The notes beneath the pieces were generated by a model. That model was not told where the DNA came from. It saw nothing but the letters and a program-made list of their open reading frames with translations, and did no database searches. 64,000 nucleotides of DNA, from NCBI RefSeq assembly GCF_023101345.1, contig NZ_CP095848.1, positions 2,417,501 to 2,481,500 on the forward strand, in the 5' to 3' direction. Positions 27,504-35,610 of this stretch are shown here, piece after piece. Each line of letters opens with the position of its first letter. Positions within the stretch are counted from its first letter, which is position 1. This DNA is from Hymenobacter sublimis. GTDB lineage: Bacteria > Bacteroidota > Bacteroidia > Cytophagales > Hymenobacteraceae. The position numbers were made by a program, and so were the translations under genes.

Positions 27504-29933
27504 TTAGAAGGTGTAGCCCACCGTGGCCATGAGGTTGCGCGGGGCGCCGGGGCTCGTGCGGAAGTAGTCGTAGCCACCCAGGAAGTAGTACTTGTCGAGC
27601 AGGTTGTTCACATTCAGGTGGAAGTTGAACTTGTCCACGGTGTAGAACAAGGCCGCATCGAGCACCGTGTAGGCAGGCCACTGCCCCCAGTACTCCTCCC
27701 CCGTTGTCGTGTTGACTACCCGGTTTTCGGTGCGGCGCGCGGCCACGTAGTTGCCGCCCACAGCCACCCCGAAACCCCGCAACGCCGGCTTCGTGAACGT
27801 GTACTTGGTCCAGAGGCCCGCCGAGTGCTTGGGGGCGTTGGCCAGGGGCTGCCCGTTTTCGGCCGCCAGCTGGGCATTCCGCACCTCGGAGTGGTTGAAG
27901 GCGTAGCTGGCGTTCAGGCTCAAGTTGGAAACGATGTTGCCGGTCAGCTCCAGCTCGGCTCCGCGCGAACGGGCCTCGCCGTTCTGGCGGTACACGGGCG
28001 CGCCGTCGGGCGTAAGCGAGCCGGTGCTCACCAGCTGGTTGCGCTTCACAATCTGGTACACAGCCACGGTGCCAAACAAGGCTTTCTTGAAGAACTCGCC
28101 CTTTAGGCCAGTCTCCAGTTGGTAGCTGGTTTCGGGGTCGAAGGCGGAGCTGCGGCCGTAGCGCGCCGGAAACCGGACGTACTCGGGTTTGAGCGGGCGG
28201 AAACCGGCGCTATAAGAGGCAAAGTAGTTCAGATTATCGCGCAGGGCGAAGGTGAGGCCGGCGCGGGGCAGCAGCTTGCGCTGCCTGATGTTCTCGGAGC
28301 CGTCGCCGTAGTCCCGCTCATCGGCAAACAGCTCGTAGCGGGCTCCCAGCAGCAAACCTAGGCGCGGCGTCACGGCTATCTGATCCTGCACGTAGAGGCC
28401 GGTGGTATGGTACACCGAGTTGAGGTAGTCGATGAAAAACTGGGGTAGCGGCCGGCGGATGTACTTGGTTGGGTCCTGGATTTCGTACACCGGATTCTTC
28501 AGGTCGAAGGTCAGCGGCGTGGCTACCCCATTCACCAGCTTCTGCCGGGCCTCAAACATGGTGCTCTGCTTATCCGTGTTGAAGCGGATGTAGTCCAGGC
28601 CCAGCACCACTTTGTGGGCAACGGAGCCCGTAGAGCGGTTTAGGGCAAAGTAGGCGGCTAGGTTTTTGGTGTACTCCTCGGCGCGCCGGTCAAAGTAGCG
28701 CAGGTTCATCACCGTGTTGGCTGGGGCGTCGGCGTAGGTGTTCAGGGTGCGGTGCTCACTCAGGTTTTCGTGGTAGGTAAAGTCGAGGTAGGAAGCATTC
28801 AGCGACAGCCAATCGGTGAATTGGTGGTTGAGCGAGGCGTTGAGGTAGTAGGAGTTGGTGCGGAAATAGTCGCTGGGTTGGCTGAGGGTAAACGAGCGGG
28901 GCAGGGCGTACAAATCACCGCCCCGAATGGGCAGGCCGCGGTCCAGAAACCCATCCACGTGGGTATACACCAGCTCGGCGTTGAGGGTGGTCTTGTCGGT
29001 GGGCAGGAAGGTGACGGTGGGCGCTACCATCACGGAGCGGGTATCGTTCACGTCGCGGAAGGTGTTCGACTTCTCGAAGCCAGCATTCAAGCGGTAGAGC
29101 ACGTTTTTACGCTCATTCAGCGGGCCCGTAAAGTCGGCCGTGGCGCGGGTGGTGTTGAAGCTGCCGCTGGAAAAGCTCACCGCTTTGCGGGCCACATCGA
29201 GGGGCTTTTTGGTCACCATGTTCACGGTGCCGCCGGGGTTGATGTCGCCGTACAGAGCCGCGCCGGGGCCTTTCAGCACCTCCACGCGCTCCAGGTTCAC
29301 CGTCAGCGGGGCCTGGGTAAAGGAGTTGCCGTAGCTGAAGCCCGAACGCAGCCCGTTGAGCAAGCGGAAGCCGCTCTCGTAGCCATTGCGGAAGCCCCGG
29401 ATAGTCAAGTCGTCGTAGTGCGAATACTGCGTGACGCCGGCTATGTTTTTCACCACGTCGGGTAGGCGCAGGGCCTGGCGGTCCTCCATCAGCTCCTTGG
29501 TTACCGTGGATATCGACTGCGGCACATCCTTCAAGGCGGTAGCCGTTTTGGTGCCCACAAAGCTGTAGTCGCTCTTATAGGTGGTTTCCTTGCGGCCCAA
29601 TACTTCCACTTCTTGCAGGGCATTGGTGCTGGGGCGCAGGGTAAAATCGACCACCAGGGCGGGTGTTTCGGCGCTAAGAATAACCGTGCGCTGCGCTTCC
29701 TGGTAGCCCAAACTGCGCGTGACAAGCGTGTATTCGGCCAACGGCAGCTGATTCAGGGAGAAGTGCCCTTCGGCGTCGGAGAGGGCCGAAAACCGGCCGG
29801 ATTTTTCCACTACTGTAATGCCTTCGAGGGCTTGACCCGTGGGGCTGATGAGGTGGCCGCTGATACGGCCGGTTACTTGGCCAAAGGTTAGGTGGGGAAG
29901 AAACAGTAGCAGAAACAGGAAAATACGTGGCAT
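27504..29933 (-). CDS. TonB-dependent receptor, siderophore-receptor subfamily
   Basis: About 809 residues from the ATG at 29933, which opens a signal peptide (MPRIFLFLLLFLPHLTFGQ); the open frame continues upstream without one. Residues about 20-100 are a carboxypeptidase-regulatory-like domain. The plug begins at about 110 and carries V-P-Q-S-I-S-T-V-T-K-E-L-M, a hallmark of the TonB-dependent siderophore receptor subfamily, then R-V-E-V-L-K-G-P-G-A-A-L-Y-G. The barrel ends in V-G-Y-T-F. Upstream on the same strand lies a His-rich small protein gene, downstream the ABC ATPase and two permeases. That order suggests one import/efflux unit for a metal complex, but the ligand is not determinable. 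Confidence 0.9.
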   Translation of the reverse strand: MPRIFLFLLLFLPHLTFGQVTGRISGHLISPTGQALEGITVVEKSGRFSALSDAEGHFSLNQLPLAEYTLVTRSLGYQEAQRTVILSAETPALVVDFTLRPSTNALQEVEVLGRKETTYKSDYSFVGTKTATALKDVPQSISTVTKELMEDRQALRLPDVVKNIAGVTQYSHYDDLTIRGFRNGYESGFRLLNGLRSGFSYGNSFTQAPLTVNLERVEVLKGPGAALYGDINPGGTVNMVTKKPLDVARKAVSFSSGSFNTTRATADFTGPLNERKNVLYRLNAGFEKSNTFRDVNDTRSVMVAPTVTFLPTDKTTLNAELVYTHVDGFLDRGLPIRGGDLYALPRSFTLSQPSDYFRTNSYYLNASLNHQFTDWLSLNASYLDFTYHENLSEHRTLNTYADAPANTVMNLRYFDRRAEEYTKNLAAYFALNRSTGSVAHKVVLGLDYIRFNTDKQSTMFEARQKLVNGVATPLTFDLKNPVYEIQDPTKYIRRPLPQFFIDYLNSVYHTTGLYVQDQIAVTPRLGLLLGARYELFADERDYGDGSENIRQRKLLPRAGLTFALRDNLNYFASYSAGFRPLKPEYVRFPARYGRSSAFDPETSYQLETGLKGEFFKKALFGTVAVYQIVKRNQLVSTGSLTPDGAPVYRQNGEARSRGAELELTGNIVSNLSLNASYAFNHSEVRNAQLAAENGQPLANAPKHSAGLWTKYTFTKPALRGFGVAVGGNYVAARRTENRVVNTTTGEEYWGQWPAYTVLDAALFYTVDKFNFHLNVNNLLDKYYFLGGYDYFRTSPGAPRNLMATVGYTF

Positions 29934-30187
29934 AGGAAAAGGCCGCACGGACCCGTGAGCTGAAAGGTCAGCTCCTGATAATGAACCAGAAAAACGAAGG
30001 AAGAAGAGGTAGGCAGTTACATGCCTAGCGCGCCGGATGACCCGCTGCAAAGCAGCAGGGCCCCCTTAGCCTGCTTGCAGGCCGCCAGAAAAAGGGCGTA
30101 GGCCACTACGGACGCGGAAATATCAGCGCAGCCGGCTAGACCCGGCAGGTTGCCCGGCCCCGAGGGGTAGCAAAAGCCCGTAAAGAA

Positions 30188-30553
30188 TTAGGCGTGGGCC
30201 GGCGGACCGCGCAGAGAAGCCCCATCCAGCAGGTGGGAGGCTCGGCACACCGGGGCCTGGGGCCGGTACAGTGCATAGGCCAGCAGGCGCACGGGTTCCG
30301 GCAGCTTAATGGGCACCGCCGGCTGGAAAGGGGCATTGTACAACTGCTCCGCAAAGCAGTGCTGATGCTTGGCCGAAAGCAGGGCCTTGTGCTTGCCCAA
30401 CGTAACCGTACTGCTGGTCAGGGGCACATCTTCGGTGTGCTGGTGGAAGTGCAGGCGCAGGACAGCGGCCTCGGGTGCCAACACCCGAAGTAGCAGGCTT
30501 AATAGCCACCACGCTATGACTCTACGCCCTGTACGCACTACCCTTGTTTCCAC
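30188..30553 (-). CDS. Small His-rich exported or membrane protein
   Basis: A 121-residue protein starting with GTG at 30553 (the nearby ATG is out of frame). A basic start is followed by one hydrophobic segment (about residues 12-32), then a soluble part with histidines at 35, 37, 39, 55, 63 and 65 and Cys66 (H-F-H-Q-H and K-H-Q-H-C-F), Cys103, and a C-terminal L-R-G-P-P-A-H-A. I do not recognise a named family. The pattern (one helix, H-x-x-x-C-like cluster, R-G-P-P end) resembles small proteins found beside metal-linked TonB receptors, such as DUF2946. It is likely to bind a metal in the periplasm. Low-confidence inference; it heads the TonB receptor unit. Confidence 0.6.
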   Translation of the reverse strand: METRVVRTGRRVIAWWLLSLLLRVLAPEAAVLRLHFHQHTEDVPLTSSTVTLGKHKALLSAKHQHCFAEQLYNAPFQPAVPIKLPEPVRLLAYALYRPQAPVCRASHLLDGASLRGPPAHA

Positions 30554-30586
30554 ATAATGAGATGCAAGGTAGAATAAAAATTACAT

Positions 30587-30603
30587 ATGCATCAATGATG
30601 CAT
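30587..30603. promoter_or_regulatory. Perfect palindrome ATGCATCAATGATGCAT
   Basis: Two 8-base arms around a central A, 33 bases upstream of the His-rich gene start in an AT-rich promoter region. Its position and perfect symmetry fit a dimeric repressor site for the receptor/ABC unit. I do not know the protein. Confidence 0.5.
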
Positions 30604-30699
30604 TTAATAAAAACAGGTTAAAATGCGGCTTACTAAAGCAGTGCCCCAGACCCTACCCTTCTACTACACGGCAACCCGACAAGCGCAGTAGGTCCGTGC

Positions 30700-33327
30700 T
30701 TACAGTCCGTAGGTTACCTGCAGGTAGTAGAGGCCGCCCACGCTGGGGCCGCCCAGGTAGCTCACGTAGTACTGGTTGAGCAGGTTGCTGGCGCCAAGTT
30801 TAAAGCGCAGGTTAGGGGTCGGCACCGTGTAGCTAACCTGGGCATCGAGGGTGCTGTAGGCGGGCACGTAACCCGTTACCAGGAAGGTTTGGGAGTAGTA
30901 GCGGGTCTGCCAGCGGTAGTTAAGCCCGAAGCCAAAGCGCTTATAAACATCTTCATTGCCCAGGCTGAGGTTGTAGGCCCAGCGTGGAGTGTTGAAGCCG
31001 TCTTCCAGCCCGTCGGCCGATTCGGTGCGGTCGAGGCGGGTGTAGGTGACGTTGGCCCCGGCCAGGTAACCGCCAGCTACGTCGTAGCGCAGGCCCAGGG
31101 AGCCACCGTAGTTGTAGACTTGGCTCTGGGAGTTGGTCCAGAGGCGGTACCGGGCCTGACCGGCGCGGGCACTCAGGGCGGTGGCAATGGTACTGAGGTC
31201 GGTGCCGGTGGGTAGGGGCTGGCCGGCCGCGTTAACGGGCACGTAGGCTTCTACCTGGGCAATAAAGTCGCGGTAGGTGTTGTAGTAGAAATCCACATCG
31301 GCCAGCAGGCGCCCGTCGGGTAGCAGGGCCGCCTTGTAGCCCAGCTCCAAGGACTTGATGTGCTCAGGTTTCAGGTAGGTGTAGGGGTTCTTTACCAAGG
31401 TGCCCTGGTTTTTGGCAATAGCCTGGCTGCGGGTGAGGCCGCCCGTATTCACGTCGCGCGTGATGGCCGCGCTGAACGCATCGATGGAGCTGCGCAGGTA
31501 GCTATTCTCAAACACCCCATCCGACATTACCCTTAGCCCTCCAATGCGCTTTACCTGCCCGCTGTTCACGTTGGAAAAGCCCTCGAACAAGCTCGGAAAA
31601 CGGTAGCCGCTCTGGTAGCTTACCCGGAAGTTATGGCGCTGGGTGGGCGAGTACACGGCCGTCAGGCGCGGGTTGAAGCGGGTAGTGAAGTAGTCGTTTT
31701 TGTCGGCGCGTAGGGTAGCCGTGAGGCGGAGTTTCTCCTGGAACACCCGCGCCCCGGCCTGCACAAAGCCGCCAGTTTTGCCGTACGTGAGCGTGCTGTA
31801 CGGGTCCTCCCCGCGTTCGGGGTTGATGAAGTAGTTGCCGTCGGGCTGAATAAAATAGGTGCGGTGGTCGAGGCCCACCAACACGTCGGCCCAGGCCGGC
31901 AGAAGCTTGCCGTTCCGCCGCAACGCCTCGCCTACGTTCACTTGCCCTTCGGCGTGGAGCAGGTCGGCTTGCACGCGCAGGGCCGCGCCCTGGTCCCAGT
32001 TGTTAATGTCGGCTAGCTCCCGCAGGCGCTGCTGAAACGCGGGCGTACCGGGCTGCAGGCGGCCGGCATCGGCGGCGGTGCGGGCCGCGGCGTGGGCCTG
32101 GGCTACCGTCTGGCCGGCCTGGGTGGCGGCGTTCCAGGCGGCGGTGTAGTCCTGGTTCCAGCGGGCATCGGGCTTGAAGCTACGGTCCAGGTTTTCGGCC
32201 ATGGAGCGCAGGTTATAGCTCCGGCCGGTGTTTTCCTGGGTGAAGTAGGCGCGGGCCTGCACCACGGGCGTGGTCAATTGCAGGGCGTGCTGCTGGAGGT
32301 GGTAGTTGGTGAGCTGAAAACGGTTGCTGCGCTGGTACACGTTATCGAAGTTGCTACCCCGGTAGGTATAGACTAGCTCGGCCGTGGGCGTCAGCTTGTA
32401 GTGCAGCGCGGCGTCGTAGCGCACAGTTTGCAGGCGGTAGTCTACCACGTCCTGCTCCTGGTAGCCGGTGCGGGCCACCTGGTAGGTTTTGCCGCCCAGC
32501 GTGAGGTTCGAGCGGTTGGAGGATTCGTTGCCATAGCTGCTTACCGGGTCGCGGGCGGGATTATCGGGCCCAAACAGGCCGGTGGTGGCGTTGCCATTGG
32601 GGTTGATGTCGGTCTGATCCGTAGCCATCCAGTCGTAGCCGCGCAGGTAGGTACCATTTACTTTGAAGGCCAACTTGGGGCTCAGGGCTTTGGCGTAGCG
32701 CACGCTGGTTTCGGCAAAGGCGTGGGCCCCGGTGTGTGGGTCGCTGATGTGGTTCACGCCCACCTTCTGCTGCAGACTCAGCCCCTCGCTGCGGAAGGGG
32801 TTTTTGGTGCTGAAATTTGCCAACCCGTTAATGGCGTTCAGCCCGTAAAGCGCGGCGGCCGTACCGGGTACTATTTCTACCGCTTGAATGTCCAGGTCGC
32901 TCGGCCCCAGCACGTTGCCAATGGGTCCGCCGATGTGGGGCGCTTGGTTGTCGATGCCATCCACGAGCTGCACGAAGCGCACGTTGGTGGTATTGCTGAA
33001 GCCTCGGGCATTTATCACCTTGAAGCCCAGGCTCGGCGTAATCACCTGCACGCCCTTTACGTGCTCAATGGCCTCGAAAAACGACGGAGCCGGCGTGAGC
33101 CGCAGCTGCCGCGCCGTGAGCTTCTCCACCGTCACCGGCGACTGTAAGATGCTCTCCTCCACCTTCGAAGCGGCCACCACTACCTCCCCCAGCCGCGTCG
33201 TGTCCGTTAGCGCTGGCTGCCGGAGCGGCCGCGAATTCTGCTGAGCCACACTCACGAGCGGCAAGCTGCCAAGCAGCAGTAACGGGAATTTCGCAGAATG
33301 CAGGAGAGGAAGCGTAGCGTTGGACAT
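30700..33327 (-). CDS. TonB-dependent receptor, putatively for molybdate/tungstate
   Basis: An 875-residue outer-membrane receptor with signal peptide (hydrophobic core F-P-L-L-L-L-G-S-L-P-L, cut near V-A-Q-Q). It lacks the carboxypeptidase-like domain of the other two receptors. The TonB-box-like region is R-L-G-E-V-V-V-A-A, the plug includes I-E-H-V-K-G-V-Q-V-I-T-P and V-P-G-T-A-A-A-L-Y-G-L-N, and the barrel ends Y-Y-L-Q-V-T-Y-G-L. The single possible start, ATG at 33327, directly abuts a 26-bp ModE-like palindrome, and a ModE-type regulator gene lies just upstream on the same strand. From this context I infer uptake of an oxyanion such as molybdate or tungstate, possibly chelated. No ModABC inner-membrane system is in the window. 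Confidence 0.88.
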   Translation of the reverse strand: MSNATLPLLHSAKFPLLLLGSLPLVSVAQQNSRPLRQPALTDTTRLGEVVVAASKVEESILQSPVTVEKLTARQLRLTPAPSFFEAIEHVKGVQVITPSLGFKVINARGFSNTTNVRFVQLVDGIDNQAPHIGGPIGNVLGPSDLDIQAVEIVPGTAAALYGLNAINGLANFSTKNPFRSEGLSLQQKVGVNHISDPHTGAHAFAETSVRYAKALSPKLAFKVNGTYLRGYDWMATDQTDINPNGNATTGLFGPDNPARDPVSSYGNESSNRSNLTLGGKTYQVARTGYQEQDVVDYRLQTVRYDAALHYKLTPTAELVYTYRGSNFDNVYQRSNRFQLTNYHLQQHALQLTTPVVQARAYFTQENTGRSYNLRSMAENLDRSFKPDARWNQDYTAAWNAATQAGQTVAQAHAAARTAADAGRLQPGTPAFQQRLRELADINNWDQGAALRVQADLLHAEGQVNVGEALRRNGKLLPAWADVLVGLDHRTYFIQPDGNYFINPERGEDPYSTLTYGKTGGFVQAGARVFQEKLRLTATLRADKNDYFTTRFNPRLTAVYSPTQRHNFRVSYQSGYRFPSLFEGFSNVNSGQVKRIGGLRVMSDGVFENSYLRSSIDAFSAAITRDVNTGGLTRSQAIAKNQGTLVKNPYTYLKPEHIKSLELGYKAALLPDGRLLADVDFYYNTYRDFIAQVEAYVPVNAAGQPLPTGTDLSTIATALSARAGQARYRLWTNSQSQVYNYGGSLGLRYDVAGGYLAGANVTYTRLDRTESADGLEDGFNTPRWAYNLSLGNEDVYKRFGFGLNYRWQTRYYSQTFLVTGYVPAYSTLDAQVSYTVPTPNLRFKLGASNLLNQYYVSYLGGPSVGGLYYLQVTYGL

Positions 33328-33353
33328 GCGTTATATTTTGCCAAACATAACGC
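33328..33353. promoter_or_regulatory. ModE-like operator at the receptor start codon
   Basis: A 26-bp near-perfect palindrome with arms GCGTTAT and ATAACGC and inner TTT/AAA, spaced as in the ModE consensus CGnTATAT-N6-8-ATATAnCG (one inner base off on one side). It touches the ATG at 33327, and on the minus strand contains TATGTTTG, a TAnnTTTG promoter element. A bound regulator would block both transcription start and the early message. Confidence 0.7.
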
Positions 33354-33408
33354 TAGAAATCGGAAATGGTTAGAGGTGCCAAAAGAATCTTGGCAACAAG
33401 AAAAGACC

Positions 33409-33500
33409 GTCATGCGGAGCGTAGTCGAAGCCTCTCTACCGCTCCGCCCCCACGATTGAGTTAGTCAGCGGTAGAGAGGCTTCGGCAAGCTCAGCATGAC
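33409..33500. repeat. Intergenic palindromic repeat, family A
   Basis: GTCATGCGGAGCGTAGTCGA with CTCTCTACCGCTCCG pairs with GCGGTAGAGAGGCTTCGGC ending CTCAGCATGAC. It lies between the ModE-type gene and the receptor operator. Confidence 0.85.
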
Positions 33501-33516
33501 CAATGCTTTGGCACTA

Positions 33517-33560
33517 GCAGCACGCGAGATGCTTCGGCTGCGCCTCTGCATGACGTTCTG
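33517..33560. repeat. Orphan right arm of a family B repeat
   Basis: CACGCGAGATGCTTCGGCTG and CGCCTCTGCATGACGTTCTG form one arm of family B with no partner arm. It immediately follows the family A copy, suggesting a truncated or recombined element. Confidence 0.65.
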
Positions 33561-33575
33561 TGGGGCAGTACCTTC

Positions 33576-33935
33576 TTATAATAGTAACCTCTTTTCTTCT
33601 GCTGCCAGAAACTCCTGGAACCTATCCTGCAAGGCCCGGAACTCCTGGATGAGTTGCTGGCCTTCGGGGGTAACTTCGGCGCCGCCGCCGCGCTTGCCGC
33701 CGGTTTGGGTGTGCACCAAAGGGGTAGTACTCTGGGCGTTGAAGGAGGAAACTAAGTCCCAGGCCCGCTTATACGACATGCCCATTTGCTGGGCCGCCTT
33801 CGAGATAGAGCCGTGCTCCTGAATGAGGGTGAGCAGCTCCAGCCTACCAATTCCCATGAACCGGTCGTCGGGAGTTTCTACCCAAAGGCGGCCGTTGAGG
33901 CGGAACGTTAGGTCGTTACGGAGCAGGTTTTTCAT
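33576..33935 (-). CDS. ModE-type winged helix-turn-helix regulator (DNA-binding domain only)
   Basis: A 119-residue protein matching the N-terminal domain of ModE and the LysR-type winged helix: G-R-L-E-L-L-T-L-I-Q-E-H-G-S-I-S-K-A-A-Q-Q-M-G-M-S-Y-K-R in pieces across residues 30-57, with the recognition helix at about 52-66, and the wing T-G-G-K-R-G-G-G-A-E-V-T-P-E-G at 78-91. Such proteins control molybdate transport and molybdoenzyme genes. The two C-terminal molybdate-binding (TOBE) domains of E. coli ModE are absent, so how it senses metal is unclear. The downstream TonB receptor has a matching palindrome, making it the probable target. Confidence 0.87.
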   Translation of the reverse strand: MKNLLRNDLTFRLNGRLWVETPDDRFMGIGRLELLTLIQEHGSISKAAQQMGMSYKRAWDLVSSFNAQSTTPLVHTQTGGKRGGGAEVTPEGQQLIQEFRALQDRFQEFLAAEEKRLLL

Positions 33936-34144
33936 GCCGTAAAGATGTGCGGGCGCAGAGTTTGAAATTGCAGCCGCAGCAAGAAAATGACAGCCTACAT
34001 GAGGCGCACAGCCTAGTGCAGTAGCATCTAAATCAGAAAAAACATAACCTCATCTGCAACCTACAGGCCGTTTTTTGCGCATAGGGTAGCAAGCAGTCAG
34101 ACTGGCTGTTGCTATCCGTTTACCCCTTAACGCAATTCAACTGC

Positions 34145-34825
34145 ATGGAACCTACTAAATCTGCCACTCCTACCAACGAGGCGGCCGGCTCGTCCGCAGC
34201 TGATCAGCCCCAGAACGCGCAACAAAACGCTGGCACCCAGCAAAAGTCAGGCGCTGAATCTACTAGCAATGCCTCCAATCAGCAGCAATCTGGCGGAGCC
34301 AAGAACTGGATGGAACAAGCTGGCTTGCAAAAAATTGTTGACCAACTGCCCCAGGGCGTCCGTGAGTTTCTGCCCAACTCTTGGGAGCAAATCACCAAAC
34401 TGACCACCACCCAAAAAGTAGCCGGCGCAGTAGCGCTGGCCGGCCTAAGCTACCTGGCTGTGCGCTCCGGCAAGTCGTCGGACAAGCCTTCTGGCAAATC
34501 GGGCAACAAGTATGGCAGCAAATACGCTGGCAGCACCGAGTCGCAGCGGCCCAACCAGAACTACCGTTCCGGTAGCCGGGTGCATCCTTCCGACTATTCT
34601 ACCTCTTCCCAAGTCGACGAGAGCCGCCGCATGGATAAGGGCCCGAACCGTAACGCCGGAGCCAGTTCCGACCGGCAAAATGAAAACCGGGTTGGCAGCT
34701 ACAACTCTGATGGCTCTACCTATTCCTCCGGCTCCGACTACAACGACCACTCCGCCTCCAGCAGCCGGAGCACAGGTTACCGCGGCACGTCCGGCAGCAG
34801 CTCCGATTTCGGGAGCGGGGTCTAG
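34145..34825 (+). CDS. Low-complexity, probably disordered protein of unknown function
   Basis: A 226-residue protein from the ATG at 34145. The first 55 residues and the last 120 are rich in Ser, Gly, Asn, Gln and Thr with many charged pairs, typical of disordered regions. Between them lies one ordered piece (about residues 57-110): W-M-E-Q-A-G-L-Q-K-I-V-D-Q-L-P-Q-G-V, then F-L-P-N-S-W-E-Q-I-T-K-L, then a hydrophobic helix A-G-A-V-A-L-A-G-L-S-Y-L-A-V. That helix could span a membrane or pack in a dimer. No family is recognised. It may be stress-related, as many such proteins are, but nothing here proves it. It has its own terminator. Confidence 0.7.
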   Translation: MEPTKSATPTNEAAGSSAADQPQNAQQNAGTQQKSGAESTSNASNQQQSGGAKNWMEQAGLQKIVDQLPQGVREFLPNSWEQITKLTTTQKVAGAVALAGLSYLAVRSGKSSDKPSGKSGNKYGSKYAGSTESQRPNQNYRSGSRVHPSDYSTSSQVDESRRMDKGPNRNAGASSDRQNENRVGSYNSDGSTYSSGSDYNDHSASSSRSTGYRGTSGSSSDFGSGV

Positions 34826-34871
34826 CCGCTTCCGGCGGTACTAGCCCAACCAGTTACTTGATTCCCTAGAA

Positions 34872-34905
34872 AGGGCCGCGGAAATAGTTTCCGCGGCCCT
34901 TTTTG
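34872..34905 (+). terminator. Rho-independent terminator
   Basis: AGGGCCGCGGAAA pairs with TTTCCGCGGCCCT (loop TAG) and is followed by TTTTT, 46 bases after the stop at 34825. Confidence 0.85.
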
Positions 34906-34944
34906 CTTCCGCTATTGGGCATTTCTAGCTGGTGCGGGCGGCTG

Positions 34945-35037
34945 CACGTTTAGCTGTTGCGCTGAACGTGGAGTGAGCGGGTACGCTCACTCCACGTTCA
35001 GCGCAACAGCTAAACGTGGAGTGAGCGGGTACGCTCA
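34945..35037. repeat. Perfect 35-bp inverted repeat plus direct repeat of its centre
   Basis: Arms of 35 bases at 34945-34979 and 34984-35018 pair perfectly around GGTA. Then the central segment GTGGAGTGAGCGGGTACGCT recurs at 35016-35035, so a second smaller hairpin can form. It is unrelated in sequence to repeat families A-D. Confidence 0.85.
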
Positions 35038-35050
35038 TTACGTCGGCTAG

Positions 35051-35449
35051 TTAGCTTACCGTCACTAGGGCAAGGTCACGGATGCTTAGCTCAACTCCTT
35101 CTTGCAGTTCCTCCACAGTGGGCGGCTTGGGTAGGCAACGATAGTTCAACAACTGCGAGGGTAGCATCTGTGGCTCCCCACCGGGCCGGTGGTCCTGGAG
35201 TACCAGCACCGGAATCAGGCTTGCGTACTGCTGCTGAATCAGCCGGACTGTTTCCAGACCGCCCGGAGTTCCTTTCAGGCTTGCGCTAACAAGGATAAGG
35301 TCTGGCCGCTGCCGGGCAGCCGCTCGCACGGCTTCTTGGCTCGTTGACGCCACTACCACATGCTGGAAGCCCCAGGCTGCGAGTTGCCAGCTCAGTCCGT
35401 ACTGAAAAATACAGGCGTCTTCTATCAGGAGTACGTGAAAGGGAAGCAT
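35051..35449 (-). CDS. Receiver-domain protein lacking the phosphoacceptor Asp
   Basis: A 132-residue single-domain response regulator, started at the ATG at 35449. The receiver fold is clear: L-L-I-E-D-A (acidic pair at 10-11), R-P-D-L-I-L-V-S-A-S-L-K-G-T-P-G-G, I-P-V-L-V-L-Q-D, and the conserved Lys in C-L-P-K-P-P (108). At the position of the phosphorylated Asp (residue 55) there is Ser, so it cannot be phosphorylated in the usual way; the Thr/Ser switch position also looks altered (Q-D). It may act as a constitutive or protein-binding pseudo-receiver. No histidine kinase is nearby. Confidence 0.78.
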   Translation of the reverse strand: MLPFHVLLIEDACIFQYGLSWQLAAWGFQHVVVASTSQEAVRAAARQRPDLILVSASLKGTPGGLETVRLIQQQYASLIPVLVLQDHRPGGEPQMLPSQLLNYRCLPKPPTVEELQEGVELSIRDLALVTVS

Positions 35450-35610
35450 AACCAGAGCTGAAAGCAATAACGCCAGGCCAAAAGTCGCCTTTATACTATA
35501 TTCCTATATCAGCGTAAACACGGATTTACAGGGTACTTTTCACGTAATTATTGCGCCTGATGTAGCCTAACATTACGTAGCGCCGTGGCACTGCGCCGAG
35601 GGTACCAACG

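Noticed and set aside
30010..30187. Possible cobalamin riboswitch between the His-rich gene and its TonB receptor
   Set aside because: A partial CAACCTGCC piece resembles the B12 box, but it lies at the wrong end of the leader and the other conserved elements are missing.
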